DNA from: UBA5158 sp963692955
Lineage (GTDB): Bacteria > Pseudomonadota > Gammaproteobacteria > DSM-16500
Length of the DNA stretch: 64,000 nucleotides
Direction: 5' to 3'
Assembly: GCA_963692955.1 (NCBI GenBank)
Contig: OY843587.1
Span: 1,488,001-1,552,000 of the forward strand
Below are positions 35,310-44,200 of the stretch, piece after piece; position 1 is the first letter of the stretch; every line of letters starts with the position of its first letter. The notes beneath the pieces were generated by a model. That model searched no databases, was not told where the DNA came from, and saw only the letters and a program-made list of their open reading frames with translations. Both the position numbers and the translations under genes were made by a program.

Positions 35310-35960
35310 CTAGGCCTTGCAAGTGTAGTCAGGGATACAGCTATAGCCGATAAAATGGCTTTTAGCGGTGGCGACGGGTAATTTAAAGTCGAAGACGCTG
35401 ACGCCCCACATTTGTTTACCTTGATAGGTGCGTCCGTCACTCGCCCCAATCATGAGTGGATTGCCTTGCTTATCTTTGCCTAAATAAATCATCACATGTG
35501 TGATAGCCGGATAGCGTTTGATAGCGTAAGTGCCATCCCAAAATAATAAGTCACCCGGCCGTAACGCGGAAAATTCCGGTGAACTGAAAGCATGTGCGTG
35601 CACCGTGTGCAATTGACCGTGTTGCTGTGCCCATAAATATTGTTGATCAGAAGAACGCGGCGCCGCGTTTAAATTGAGTTGGTGTAATAAATAATAAATC
35701 GTGCCGGAGCAATCCATGCCTTTGGAGTCAGGATTCGCTGAGCCGTAGCGATAAGTAATATTCTTCTGCGTTAATACCAAGGCATTGTTAAGTAGCCGTT
35801 TAACCGCGTCAGTGTAATGGTCAAAACCAACGAGTTCAGTAGGATTAATCGTTGCGGTGGTAGCAGTGCGTTCGGTATCAGCAAAACAATTTATGCAAAA
35901 AATAATTGTGAAAAGGCTACTTAAAAAGTTTTTCAATGGTGACATTGTTGGATTCAGCAT
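35310..35960 (-). CDS. secreted NlpC/P60 family cysteine hydrolase
   Basis: A 216-residue protein with a signal peptide ending near CINCFA, so periplasmic or secreted. The NlpC/P60 core has catalytic Cys in SKGMDCSGTIYYLLHQL, the preceding block YRYGS, the His-containing block LRPGDLLFWDG ... ITHVMIYLG, and the third polar residue probably in MIGASDGRT. It is likely to cut peptidoglycan stem peptides. An alternative ATG at 35945 gives MSPLKNFLSS. No clear ribosome site precedes either start. A second, unrelated-looking member of the broad class is at 55206-56324. Confidence 0.85.
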   Translation of the reverse strand: MLNPTMSPLKNFLSSLFTIIFCINCFADTERTATTATINPTELVGFDHYTDAVKRLLNNALVLTQKNITYRYGSANPDSKGMDCSGTIYYLLHQLNLNAAPRSSDQQYLWAQQHGQLHTVHAHAFSSPEFSALRPGDLLFWDGTYAIKRYPAITHVMIYLGKDKQGNPLMIGASDGRTYQGKQMWGVSVFDFKLPVATAKSHFIGYSCIPDYTCKA

Positions 35961-35981
35961 GTTTAAATTAATAAGCTCATT

Positions 35982-36251
35982 CTATTTAAATAAATCAGAA
36001 TGAGTTCCAGTTCTTTCAAATACAATTTCGTTGGCTGAAGGTTTATATATTAATAACCAATCAGGGTCGATATGGCACTCGCGGCGATTTTTGTAGTTTC
36101 CAGAGAGACCGTGATCGTAGTGGTTATGCGACAGTTTCTTACCTTGAAGCAAAAGCAGCATTACAGATCTAATCTTCCCAAGGTTCTTTCCGCGCTTTTT
36201 TGCTAGTTTGATATCCTTTTCAAACTGTTTTGTCGTTACAGGCTGTAGCAT
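35982..36251 (-). CDS. yafQ: YafQ-type mRNA interferase toxin
   Basis: 89 residues of the RelE/YafQ fold; ribosome-dependent mRNA cleavage is the family activity. The signature LSGNYKNRRECHIDPDWLLI and the C-terminal IVFERTGTHSDLFK match YafQ, including the conserved His, Asp and the final FxRTGSHSDLF-like block. The gene starts 13 bases after the antitoxin stop, as usual in dinJ-yafQ pairs. No truncation is visible, so the toxin should be active when freed. Confidence 0.92.
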   Translation of the reverse strand: MLQPVTTKQFEKDIKLAKKRGKNLGKIRSVMLLLLQGKKLSHNHYDHGLSGNYKNRRECHIDPDWLLIYKPSANEIVFERTGTHSDLFK

Positions 36252-36264
36252 GTTCCATTCCGTG

Positions 36265-36525
36265 TTATTTAATTCCTAGTTTATTAAACATTTCATTTGA
36301 ATCAGTATGGCGTTCTAAATTCTTGCCTTTATCAGTATCCTCGAAGGTTTTTAAAGTCACTTTATTGGGGATCCGTATCGCAAAAGGAATTCCTTTATTT
36401 AACTTTACCTGATGTAAAAATAAAACAATCGCTTCGGATACTGATAAGCCTAGCTCTGCTAACACAGGCTCGATATCGTTTTTTAACGAAGGTTCTATTC
36501 TTGCTCTTACGGTGGTGGTTTTCAT
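36265..36525 (-). CDS. dinJ: DinJ/RelB family antitoxin
   Basis: 86 residues. The N-terminal ribbon-helix-helix is visible: TTVRARIEPSLKNDIEPVL then ELGLSVSEAIVLFLHQV, followed by GIPFAIRIPN, the DinJ hallmark. The C-terminal third is polar and would wrap the toxin. A TGGAG ribosome site lies before the ATG. A 7-bp inverted repeat about 27 bases upstream is a candidate autoregulatory operator. Confidence 0.93.
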   Translation of the reverse strand: MKTTTVRARIEPSLKNDIEPVLAELGLSVSEAIVLFLHQVKLNKGIPFAIRIPNKVTLKTFEDTDKGKNLERHTDSNEMFNKLGIK

Positions 36526-36551
36526 ACTTTTACTCCAAAGTTCATTACTAA

Positions 36552-36573
36552 TTGTAGCCCATTTGAGCTACAA
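36552..36573. promoter_or_regulatory. candidate DinJ-YafQ operator
   Basis: TTGTAGC-ccatttga-GCTACAA is a perfect 7-bp inverted repeat with an 8-base spacer, 27 bases upstream of the antitoxin ATG. DinJ-type ribbon-helix-helix proteins bind such palindromes in their own promoter, so this fits autorepression. Confidence 0.5.
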
Positions 36574-36731
36574 ATGCAATATATAGGAAAGTTGAAATAT
36601 TAAATTCTTCCATGTTTATCAAGTAATTAGTATAAAGCTACTAGGCAACAATATGTTTGTTATTTGCTTAATAGCTCTCTTTTCATTAAAGTAAGGCAAA
36701 TATATCCAGTTGAATTTACCCGGAGAACTGT

Positions 36732-37229
36732 ATGGCTATGCGTTATATCATTGGATCTGCAATTGTCATGGGCACTATGTTTACTTGCAATGCGCATGCA
36801 GATGAGGTTGCAACAGCCTCTGACAAAAACTTTGTGACCCAAGTTTCTGAAGGTGATTTATATGAAGTTGAAGCTAGCATACTGGCGGAACAAAAAGCGT
36901 GGGCGCCAAACGTGAAAGATATCGCCTACACAGAGATACATGACCACGAACAAGTGAATCGTAAGTTAAAGCTTATCGCCGGCAAAGATAGCGTACCGAT
37001 CATCCATAAACTCAATCCAACTTTCAGTGAGCGCTTGGCAAAATTAAATAGCCTGCCGACCGAACAATTTGATACGGCGTATCTTGTCGATATGGAAGAA
37101 GTTCACAAAGCCGATGAAAAGCTGCTGGCGAAAGAAGCTATCGATGGGTCTAACAACTTTCAAGAATTTGCTCACGATACCGATTTAATCGTGCGACGTC
37201 ATATTGGTGCGCTGCACGCTTTGGATTAA
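36732..37229 (+). CDS. DUF4142 family exported protein
   Basis: 165 residues with a signal peptide ending at CNAHADE, so periplasmic. The mature protein is a helical bundle of the DUF4142 (PF13628) type: NFVTQVSEGDLYEVEASILA, then a ferritin-like pattern of helices, and a C-terminal DTDLIVRRHIGAL. Family members are common in soil and host-associated bacteria, with no defined function. CGGAGAA precedes the ATG. It is divergent from dinJ and convergent with tsaB. Confidence 0.8.
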   Translation: MAMRYIIGSAIVMGTMFTCNAHADEVATASDKNFVTQVSEGDLYEVEASILAEQKAWAPNVKDIAYTEIHDHEQVNRKLKLIAGKDSVPIIHKLNPTFSERLAKLNSLPTEQFDTAYLVDMEEVHKADEKLLAKEAIDGSNNFQEFAHDTDLIVRRHIGALHALD

Positions 37230-37243
37230 AAGCTAAGGAGAAT

Positions 37244-37927
37244 CTACTTACCTTTCACTGCAACATTGTCGCGTAAGTAGATTGGCACTGATTCCGCGAT
37301 GGATTTATTCCATTCTTGTTTTTTAAATTTATCTTGCGCAAGTTTAGCTACCGCGCTTGCCATCGGCATTCTTGATACGTCTAGCGCTAACGGTTTGAAA
37401 CTAAAACACTGCAGCATGGCAGCTTGATATTCTTCCCAGGCGTTGCCAATGGCATACCAATCTTCGTCGTCTGGTACGGTAATAGCATTGGGTGCGCATA
37501 CTATCTCGTCGCCGACTAATTCCACCAAGCCTGCGGCATTGACTGCATACTTACCCCAATACACTTCGCGGATACGCGCGTCCGTGCCGGTCATTAATTT
37601 TTTCCAACCTAGATCATCAAATGCGCCCTGCGCTGTCGCCGCCAACGATGAAATACTAATTAGAGGTAAATCAGCGGCAAATGCCAACCCTTGCATGACA
37701 CTAGCAGCGATACGCACGCCGGTAAAACTTCCTGGCCCGCGGCCAAAAGCTAACGCATCTAAATCTTTTAATTTAATGTTATGCGCGTGTAACAATGCTT
37801 CTAGCTGCGGCAATACTAACTGCGCTTGTTGCATAGGCGCGACATGATGCGATGTGTGAATCTCATCGTCAATCAGCAGCGCCAGCGAGCAAGCGGAATG
37901 TGAAGTATCAAGAGCTAATAATTTCAT
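37244..37927 (-). CDS. tsaB: tRNA threonylcarbamoyladenosine biosynthesis protein TsaB
   Basis: A non-catalytic partner of TsaD in t6A37 tRNA modification. 227 residues from ATG 37927; the frame runs nine codons further to a GTG within the helicase gene. The N-terminus MKLLALDTSHSACSLAL is typical, with AFGRGPGSFTGVRI the conserved ASKHA-fold block. It overlaps the end of the DinG-type helicase gene by 20 bases, and the two are adjacent in other gammaproteobacteria too (yoaA-tsaB). Confidence 0.94.
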   Translation of the reverse strand: MKLLALDTSHSACSLALLIDDEIHTSHHVAPMQQAQLVLPQLEALLHAHNIKLKDLDALAFGRGPGSFTGVRIAASVMQGLAFAADLPLISISSLAATAQGAFDDLGWKKLMTGTDARIREVYWGKYAVNAAGLVELVGDEIVCAPNAITVPDDEDWYAIGNAWEEYQAAMLQCFSFKPLALDVSRMPMASAVAKLAQDKFKKQEWNKSIAESVPIYLRDNVAVKGK

Positions 37928-39854
37928 GGGTTTCTTCTGCGTTGCTAGTTTCACGGGAAAATAAAAATTCCCGTACTTTTTCTAATTCGCGCGTGCGCGC
38001 CATGTCAGGTAAACTTTGTAAAAAAACTTCGCCGTAACGGTTGCCGACTAACCGCGGGTCGCAAATCATCAACACCCCGCGGTCAGTCACATCACGGATT
38101 AACCGCCCCGCTCCCTGCTTTAATATCAAAACCGCCGCGGGTAATTGATAGGTCCCAAAGGGGTCAGCGCCTTGGTCGCGCAGCAATTTCATGCGAGCTT
38201 GTAAAATGGGATCGTCCGGTGATGAGAAAGGCAATTTGTCGATGATAACACAAGACAGCGCGTCACCACGCACATCCACGCCATACCAAAAGCTGCTGGT
38301 GCCTAACAAAATCGCGTTGCCTAATGCTTTAAATTCATTAATGAGTAAGCGTTTAGGTTTGCTGCCTTGTTTTAAAATAGGATATGGCAAGCGGTTTTCT
38401 AAATACACCGCGGCGCGTTCCAGCGCGCGGTGACTGGTAAATAATAAAAAAGCTTTGCCCGCAGAAGCTTCTAACACTGGGATAGCAGCTTCAATCACAG
38501 CTTCGGTGTAATGTTCGGCATTAGGGTGCGGCAAGCCACGCGGCGCGTATAACAGCGCTTGTTTTTGATAATCAAACGGGCTTTTCAACTGCAATTGCAG
38601 GGCTTGATCTAGCCCCATCGTTTCGGTAAATAATTTAAAGCTATTTTTTACCGTCAGGGTCGCGGAGGTAAATATCCAACTACGCTGCTTACCTTGCATA
38701 TATTTTTTAAAAAATTCCGCGACTATCATCGGCGTTAAATGAATAGAAAAACTTTGCGTATGAATTTCAAACCAATGTATCGTATCTTCCGGCGCTTTTT
38801 TCGTGGCGATATCGAAGCGTTCCATGATTTCACTCGCGCGCCGCCAACAATTTTCTAAGCCCTTGCTGCGCACCGCGGCTTCTTTCAACACCGCTGTTAA
38901 TTGCTGCAGACAAATTTTAATATCTTCGATGCAATACGTCAGCGCGGTGGAGTTTGTATCTGGCCACGGTAGACTTCTTAAATCTAAACCCAACGCGGTC
39001 CGCATCATTTGCACGAGGCGCTGTAGTTTCGCGGCTTCTTCGTTAATTTGTTTCATGTCGTTCGCGGTCAACAACGCCTCCGCGTCGCAATCGCGCGCTA
39101 ATTCGCTTAAGTGACGACTGCTTAACACCGTACTAAAAAAATAAGACGCTATCTCCGGCAGTTGGTGCGCCTCGTCAAAAATAATTACGTCAGCGCCCGG
39201 CAGCAATTCGCCAAAACCTTCTTCTTGCAGCGCCATGTCCGCAAAAAATAAATGGTGATTAACGACCACGATATCCGCGGCCAATGCTTGCTGCCGCGCT
39301 TTTACCACGAAACAATCTTTATAAAATTCGCAATCTTGGTTTAAACAATTTTCGACGGTGCTAGTCGCGTACGGCCAAACTTGCGAATCTTCCGGCAGCG
39401 TATCAAGCTCCGCCATATCGCCAGTGATGGTCGCGCTTGACCATTCATGAATGGTTTGCAGCTCGCTGATTAATTGCCGTGATGCGAAGCGGCCTTCTTC
39501 GCGGTTGCGGTGCATGCGGTACAAACATAAATAATTGGAGCGGCCTTTGAGTAATACCACTTTCAAAGTCGAAGCTAAGATTTTTTTGATAACCGGAATA
39601 TCATTATAAAAAAGTTGGTCTTGCAGATTTTTCGTGCCGGTGGAAATAATCGTTTTTTGCTGCGCTAAAAATATCGGCACGAGATAACCAAATGTTTTGC
39701 CGGTACCGGTACCCGCTTCGACGACTAACTGCGCGTGATGCTCGATCGTTTGTTCGATGGTTGCCGCCATTTTTTGCTGGGCCGCGCGCGGCGTGAAGCC
39801 GCGGATGGCTTGACTGAGTAAACCATTTTCTTCCAGTATCGAAGCGCTAGTCAT
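37908..39854 (-). CDS. DinG/YoaA-type ATP-dependent DNA helicase
   Basis: An XPD-like superfamily 2 helicase of 648 residues. Walker A is VVEAGTGTGKTFGYLVP and the DEAH box is VIIFDEAHQLPE. Between them four cysteines (YLCLYRM, then ENCLNQDCEFYKDCFVV) are placed for an iron-sulphur cluster. C-terminal motifs include LFTSHRALERA, GTSSFWYGVDVRGDAL and GAGRLIRDVTDRG. Its position next to tsaB points to YoaA rather than DinG; YoaA works with the polymerase III chi subunit in replication repair in E. coli. Confidence 0.93.
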   Translation of the reverse strand: MTSASILEENGLLSQAIRGFTPRAAQQKMAATIEQTIEHHAQLVVEAGTGTGKTFGYLVPIFLAQQKTIISTGTKNLQDQLFYNDIPVIKKILASTLKVVLLKGRSNYLCLYRMHRNREEGRFASRQLISELQTIHEWSSATITGDMAELDTLPEDSQVWPYATSTVENCLNQDCEFYKDCFVVKARQQALAADIVVVNHHLFFADMALQEEGFGELLPGADVIIFDEAHQLPEIASYFFSTVLSSRHLSELARDCDAEALLTANDMKQINEEAAKLQRLVQMMRTALGLDLRSLPWPDTNSTALTYCIEDIKICLQQLTAVLKEAAVRSKGLENCWRRASEIMERFDIATKKAPEDTIHWFEIHTQSFSIHLTPMIVAEFFKKYMQGKQRSWIFTSATLTVKNSFKLFTETMGLDQALQLQLKSPFDYQKQALLYAPRGLPHPNAEHYTEAVIEAAIPVLEASAGKAFLLFTSHRALERAAVYLENRLPYPILKQGSKPKRLLINEFKALGNAILLGTSSFWYGVDVRGDALSCVIIDKLPFSSPDDPILQARMKLLRDQGADPFGTYQLPAAVLILKQGAGRLIRDVTDRGVLMICDPRLVGNRYGEVFLQSLPDMARTRELEKVREFLFSRETSNAEETHEIISS

Positions 39855-39861
39855 TGGCGGC

Positions 39862-40188
39862 TTAGTCTGTTTCCAGAAATTTTAATTTATCTTCAACGTT
39901 CGCCCACTGATCGGCGTCAGCTGGCGCTTCTTTGATGCGGTTGATCACCGGCCATTTTTCGGCGAGAGTTTTATTTATTTCTAAAAAGTTTTGATATTTT
40001 TCGGGGAGATCATCTTGCGAGTAAATCGCATTAACTGGACATTCTGGTTCGCACAACGCGCAGTCTATGCATTCATCGGGATTGATAGCTAAGAAATTGG
40101 GGCCTTCGTAAAAGCAATCGACGGGGCAGACTTCGACGCAGTCTGTATATTTACAACGAATACACTGTTCGGTAACTACAAATGTCAT
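39862..40188 (-). CDS. fdxA: 7Fe-8S ferredoxin
   Basis: 108 residues, very close to FdxA of Azotobacter and Pseudomonas. CIRCKYTDCVEVCPVDCFYE and ECIDCALCEPECPVNAI hold a [3Fe-4S] and a [4Fe-4S] cluster. The C-terminal extension (YQNFLEINKTLAEKWP) is typical. It is a low-potential cytosolic electron carrier. GAGGCG precedes the ATG. It lies directly upstream of the helicase gene on the same strand (7-base gap); the helicase needs an Fe-S cluster, but the link may be accidental. Confidence 0.95.
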   Translation of the reverse strand: MTFVVTEQCIRCKYTDCVEVCPVDCFYEGPNFLAINPDECIDCALCEPECPVNAIYSQDDLPEKYQNFLEINKTLAEKWPVINRIKEAPADADQWANVEDKLKFLETD

Positions 40189-40231
40189 ATTAAACGCCTC
40201 AGAAACTGCGACAGCGTCACTTCTTTAAAGC

Positions 40232-40320
40232 TGGTGCCCGGGGCCGGAGTCGAACCGGCACGAGAATTACTTCTCGAGGGATTTTAAGTCCCTTGCGTCT
40301 ACCAATTCCGCCACCCGGGC
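40232..40320 (-). tRNA. tRNA-Leu (anticodon TAA)
   Basis: The minus strand gives an 89-base tRNA with acceptor GCCCGGG/CCCGGGC, the Leu-type D arm (GTGGCGGAATTGGTAGACGC), anticodon loop ACTTAAAAT with TAA, a long variable arm (CTCGAGAAGTAATTCTCGT), T arm GGTTCGACTCC and encoded CCA. Confidence 0.96.
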
Positions 40321-40348
40321 AATCTCAGGGTAGAAAGTAGAAACTAAC

Positions 40349-40419
40349 AGGCTGGGGTCGGGATCGAACCGGCGTACACGGCTTTGCAGGCCGCTGCATA
40401 ACCACTCTGCCACCCAGCC
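40349..40419 (-). tRNA. tRNA-Cys (anticodon GCA)
   Basis: 71 bases on the minus strand: acceptor GGCTGGG/CCCAGCC, anticodon loop CTGCAAA with GCA, T arm GGTTCGATCC. The discriminator is U, the Cys identity base. CCA is not encoded, unlike the flanking Leu and Gly genes. Confidence 0.95.
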
Positions 40420-40505
40420 AAAAATCTTTAGTGCAATTCACTCCGCAAGACATGGTCTAACACGTCCTAACTCCTAGCGGAATGCTTTAATACGCCATCC
40501 GAGGC

Positions 40506-40534
40506 AAAAAACAAAAAACCCCAGAGGTCTGAGG
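40506..40534 (-). terminator. intrinsic terminator after tRNA-Gly
   Basis: Read on the minus strand, CCTCAG-ACCT-CTGGGG is a 6-pair stem with one U-G pair, followed by TTTTTTGTTTTTT. It starts 7 bases after tRNA-Gly, so that tRNA is probably transcribed separately from tRNA-Cys and tRNA-Leu. Confidence 0.75.
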
Positions 40535-40540
40535 CTTATT

Positions 40541-40616
<76 letters not shown>

Positions 40617-40702
40617 AATCTATGTGCTTGATCACATACACTTCTAGAGGCGTAATTCTATCTGAGGACGTCCCAGTGTCAAGAGTGAATCGGTGAAAAT
40701 CT

Positions 40703-40725
40703 AAAAAAAATGAGGGAATTACCCT
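40703..40725 (-). terminator. possible terminator of the uvrY-uvrC-pgsA operon
   Basis: Minus strand: AGGG-TAATT-CCCT followed by CATTTTTTTT, about 20 bases after the pgsA stop. The stem is only four pairs, but the T-run is strong. Confidence 0.4.
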
Positions 40726-40744
40726 GCTTTTGCGACACGCGTAT

Positions 40745-41344
40745 TTATTGTGTACGAAACTCAGGCCAGGCCGCCTTCAAATATATCATCATAGACCAAA
40801 CGGTCAATATGGCGGCGATGTAAAGTAAGATTAAACCCAACACCGTAACCGCTGCCCGGGAGTTCGGATTACAGTAAATTAGAACGATCAACGCCAGCAT
40901 TTGCACGGTGGTTTTGATTTTCCCCATCGTCGACACGGCGACACTTTTCGTTTTGCCGATTTCCGCCATCCATTCCCGTAACGAAGATACAATAATTTCC
41001 CGGCTAACGATTATCGCCGCCGGTATGGTCACGAGATAAGAAGGGAAAAGAATAACGTCGTTCGCGGTGCTGAGCGCTTGGAACTGCGGCTCGGCGACGA
41101 TGAGTACTAAGGCAATAGAGACCATCATCTTATCGGCGACGGGATCTAAGAAAGCGCCGAAGCGCGTGGATAATTTTAAACTACGGGCGAGATAACCATC
41201 TAACCAATCCGTCACGCACGCCAACGCGAAAATAACGGCGGCAATGATATGTCCACCCCAAGAAGTGGGAAGATAAAACGCTAATACGAAAAATGGGATC
41301 ACTAATATCCGCACTAGCGTAAGAATATTAGGTATATTTAGCAT
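40745..41344 (-). CDS. pgsA: CDP-diacylglycerol-glycerol-3-phosphate 3-phosphatidyltransferase
   Basis: Makes phosphatidylglycerol phosphate for anionic phospholipids in the inner membrane. 199 residues with several membrane segments. The CDP-alcohol phosphotransferase motif is complete: VTDWLDGYLARSLKLSTRFG followed by AFLDPVADK. The N-terminus MLNIPNILTLVRILVIP is typical. It starts 3 bases after the uvrC stop, and the uvrC-pgsA pairing is the same as in E. coli. Confidence 0.96.
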   Translation of the reverse strand: MLNIPNILTLVRILVIPFFVLAFYLPTSWGGHIIAAVIFALACVTDWLDGYLARSLKLSTRFGAFLDPVADKMMVSIALVLIVAEPQFQALSTANDVILFPSYLVTIPAAIIVSREIIVSSLREWMAEIGKTKSVAVSTMGKIKTTVQMLALIVLIYCNPNSRAAVTVLGLILLYIAAILTVWSMMIYLKAAWPEFRTQ

Positions 41345-41347
41345 GCA

Positions 41348-43171
41348 CTACACCGCTACATTATGTAAGGCTTCAAAAATTTTTTGTGCCAGTGACCAGC
41401 TAATACCTGGTACCTTAGCAAGTTCATCAAGACTAGCACGATTTATGGCCTGAATACCACCGAAGTAACGCAATAATTCGCGGCGTCTTTTCGCGCCGAT
41501 TCCAGGAATAGTTTCTAAGGAGGAAGTGCGGCGTTTTTTGTCGCGGCGGTTACGGTGACCCGTAATCGCGAAGCGGTGGGCTTCATCGCGCACTTGCTGG
41601 ATTAAGTGCAGCGCGATCGAGTCTGGGGGCAAGTGTAAGGGCGGTTGGTTAGGCATGTGCAACGTTTCATAGCCGGGTTTGCGCGCGACGCCTTTAGCCA
41701 CGGCGATTAAAATAATTTGCTCGCTAATGCCGACTTCCGCTAACACTTTTTCGGCGGTGTGCAATTGCGGGAGACCACCGTCGATTAATAATATTTCCGG
41801 TAACTGGCGCTCTGGTGTAGGCGCATGTTTAAAGCGCCGTTGTAACGCTTGACGCATCGCGGCGTTATCATCGCCAGGAATAATATCGGTGATGTTATAA
41901 CGGCGGTAATCGCTTTTCGCGCTGCCTTCGGTTTTAAACACGACGCACGACGCTACTGTCTCTTCACCCATGCTGTGACTGATATCAAAACACTCGATGC
42001 GCGTGGGTGGCGCGGGCATATGCAGTAATTCTTGCAAGGCGGCCAAGCGCTCTTTGGTATTGGCTTTCGTCGCCATCTGACTGGCGATGGATAAAGTGGC
42101 GCTGTTACTGGCCATTTCCACCCATTTTTTCCGCTCGCCGCGCACGGAATTGGCGATGACGACTTTATGCTGCGCTTGCTCGGAGAGCGCGTTCGCTAAT
42201 ACTGACTGATCGCTGATTTTGCTATCGATAATAATTTCGCGCGGCAATTCATGGGCTTTTTCACCTAGGTAGTGATGAATGATAAACGCTTTAATGATTT
42301 CATCAGTGGATGAATGCGCGGGCGCACTAGGAAAATAAGAACGGCTCCCTAACATTCTCCCATGACGAATCACTAACAATTGCACGCACACAATACCGGA
42401 GTTGATCGCGTGGCAAATGACGTCAGCGTCACCGCGTTCGGACGCGACGTATTGTTTGTCTTGAATTTGTCGGATTTTTCTAATTTGATCGCGCACGACG
42501 GTCGCGAGTTCATAATTTTTAAGTTGCGCGGCTTGGTCCATTTGCTTTTCTAATTCTTCCAGAATTTGTTTATTTTTACCTTGTAAAAATAACACCGCGT
42601 GGCGCACATTGATTTTATAATCATCCGGTGAAATTAATCCCGCGCACGAACCAGAGCAAAGTCCAATTTGATGATGCAGGCAAGGCCGCGTGCGGCTCGC
42701 GAAAAAATTATCTTGGCAAGTGCGCAGCTTAAAAACTTTTTGAATCAAATGTATGGTTTCGCGCACCGCTTGCGCGCTGGGAAATGGGCCGAAATACAGA
42801 CCGTCTTTTTTGCGCGGCCCGCGGTAAAAATCGATGCGCGGATACGGCTCTTCGTCGGTGATATGGATATAGGGATAACTCTTATCGTCGCGAAATAAAA
42901 TGTTATAACGCGGTCGGTGTTTTTTGATGAGATTGGATTCGAGAATTAACGCTTCGTTTTCTGTGCGCGTTACCGTGATGCCGATATCGACGATGTGCGA
43001 CACCATCGCGATCGTTTTAGAATCTTTGGCGGAGCCGTTGAAATAGCTGGATAAGCGTTTTTTTAAATTTTTGGCTTTTCCGACATACAAAATTTCCCCG
43101 TCATTACCCAGCATTTGATAGACGCCGGCATGATTGGTGGCATTGCTTAAAAAAGCCTTTATATCAATCAT
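41348..43171 (-). CDS. uvrC: excinuclease ABC subunit C
   Basis: Makes the dual incisions of nucleotide excision repair. 607 residues. The N-terminal GIY-YIG nuclease is AGVYQMLGNDGEILYVGKAK, followed by KKRLSSYF. The UVR motif lies near 205 (YELATVVRDQIRKIRQIQ). The C-terminal RNase H-like nuclease shows IECFDISHSMGEETVASCVV and LLIDGGLPQL. Two helix-hairpin-helix motifs end the protein (ETIPGIGAKRRRELLRYFG, LAKVPGISWSLAQKI). Lies between uvrY and pgsA in one operon. Confidence 0.97.
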   Translation of the reverse strand: MIDIKAFLSNATNHAGVYQMLGNDGEILYVGKAKNLKKRLSSYFNGSAKDSKTIAMVSHIVDIGITVTRTENEALILESNLIKKHRPRYNILFRDDKSYPYIHITDEEPYPRIDFYRGPRKKDGLYFGPFPSAQAVRETIHLIQKVFKLRTCQDNFFASRTRPCLHHQIGLCSGSCAGLISPDDYKINVRHAVLFLQGKNKQILEELEKQMDQAAQLKNYELATVVRDQIRKIRQIQDKQYVASERGDADVICHAINSGIVCVQLLVIRHGRMLGSRSYFPSAPAHSSTDEIIKAFIIHHYLGEKAHELPREIIIDSKISDQSVLANALSEQAQHKVVIANSVRGERKKWVEMASNSATLSIASQMATKANTKERLAALQELLHMPAPPTRIECFDISHSMGEETVASCVVFKTEGSAKSDYRRYNITDIIPGDDNAAMRQALQRRFKHAPTPERQLPEILLIDGGLPQLHTAEKVLAEVGISEQIILIAVAKGVARKPGYETLHMPNQPPLHLPPDSIALHLIQQVRDEAHRFAITGHRNRRDKKRRTSSLETIPGIGAKRRRELLRYFGGIQAINRASLDELAKVPGISWSLAQKIFEALHNVAV

Positions 43172-43214
43172 AAATAGGTATTTACACGAAGATAATGACT
43201 AATATAAGTATAGA

Positions 43215-43877
43215 TCAATCTGCGTCGTCTGTCGGGATTTTGCCGCCTTCCACCAGCCCTAAACGCATCGCTAAGAGGGTCAATTCTACGTCGCTGTGTA
43301 TATTGAGCTTTTCGAATATACGGTAGCGGTAACTATTCACAGTTTTTGGGCTTAGGCAAAGTTTATCGGAAATATCTTGGACTTTTTGCCCGCTGGTAAT
43401 CATTAACATAATTTGCAGTTCGCGCTCAGAAAGAATATCAAGCGGCGATTCTTCGGCTTTGCTGAAACGCTTTAAAGCCAGCTGTTGAGCGATCTCGGAA
43501 CTGATATAGCGTTGGCCGGAATGGACAATGCGCACCGCGCGTATCATTTCTTCGGGATCACAACCCTTGGTGATGTAACCCGCCGCGCCCGCTTGTAATA
43601 AACGTGAGGGGTAAGGTTCATCGTCACACACCGTCAGCGCGAGAATTTTAATATCACTGTTGTGGCGTGTCATTTTACGGGTAGCTTCCAAACCACCAAT
43701 TCCAGGCATCTGCACATCCATGAGGACGACATCGGGAATCAATTCTTTGGCTAGTTTAATCGCGTCTTCGCCGGTATTGGCCTCACCTACTACTTTGATG
43801 CCATTCACGTCTTGTAACAAACGACGGATACCCATACGGACCAGTTCATGGTCGTCCACTAATAAAACTTTAATCAA
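43215..43877 (-). CDS. uvrY: LuxR-family response regulator, UvrY/GacA/LetA type
   Basis: 220 residues: receiver domain (LLVDDHELVR, phospho-acceptor Asp in VVLMDVQMPG, Thr in ALTVCDD, Lys in YITKG) and a LuxR helix-turn-helix (LSERELQIMLMITSGQKVQDISDKLCLSPKTVNSYRYR region). Orthologues answer to BarA/GacS/LetS and activate small RNAs that titrate CsrA, controlling stationary-phase and virulence traits. The start codon is TTG at 43877 (TTG ATT AAA GTT), since no ATG or GTG fits; the first residues MIKVLLVDDHELV match the family. It is the head of uvrY-uvrC-pgsA. Confidence 0.94.
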   Translation of the reverse strand: MIKVLLVDDHELVRMGIRRLLQDVNGIKVVGEANTGEDAIKLAKELIPDVVLMDVQMPGIGGLEATRKMTRHNSDIKILALTVCDDEPYPSRLLQAGAAGYITKGCDPEEMIRAVRIVHSGQRYISSEIAQQLALKRFSKAEESPLDILSERELQIMLMITSGQKVQDISDKLCLSPKTVNSYRYRIFEKLNIHSDVELTLLAMRLGLVEGGKIPTDDAD

Positions 43878-43932
43878 GTTATTTCACCCCATATTACGAT
43901 AAACCCATATCCATAGGCTTCAGTTCACGCTT

Positions 43933-44023
<91 letters not shown>

Positions 44024-44200
44024 TGATGTAGCGTGAATTGTCTATCCGGTATGCGTAACTAAAATTCAATAAGCGCCCATGTTACCGCTTTTTTGTAAGC
44101 GTATTCAACCAATAATTGTAAGAATATCCATATTCTCACGATGGCTGCATGTGATATGATCGTGGCAGTGTTATGAAACGGCTAATTTTGGAGGTTAATT

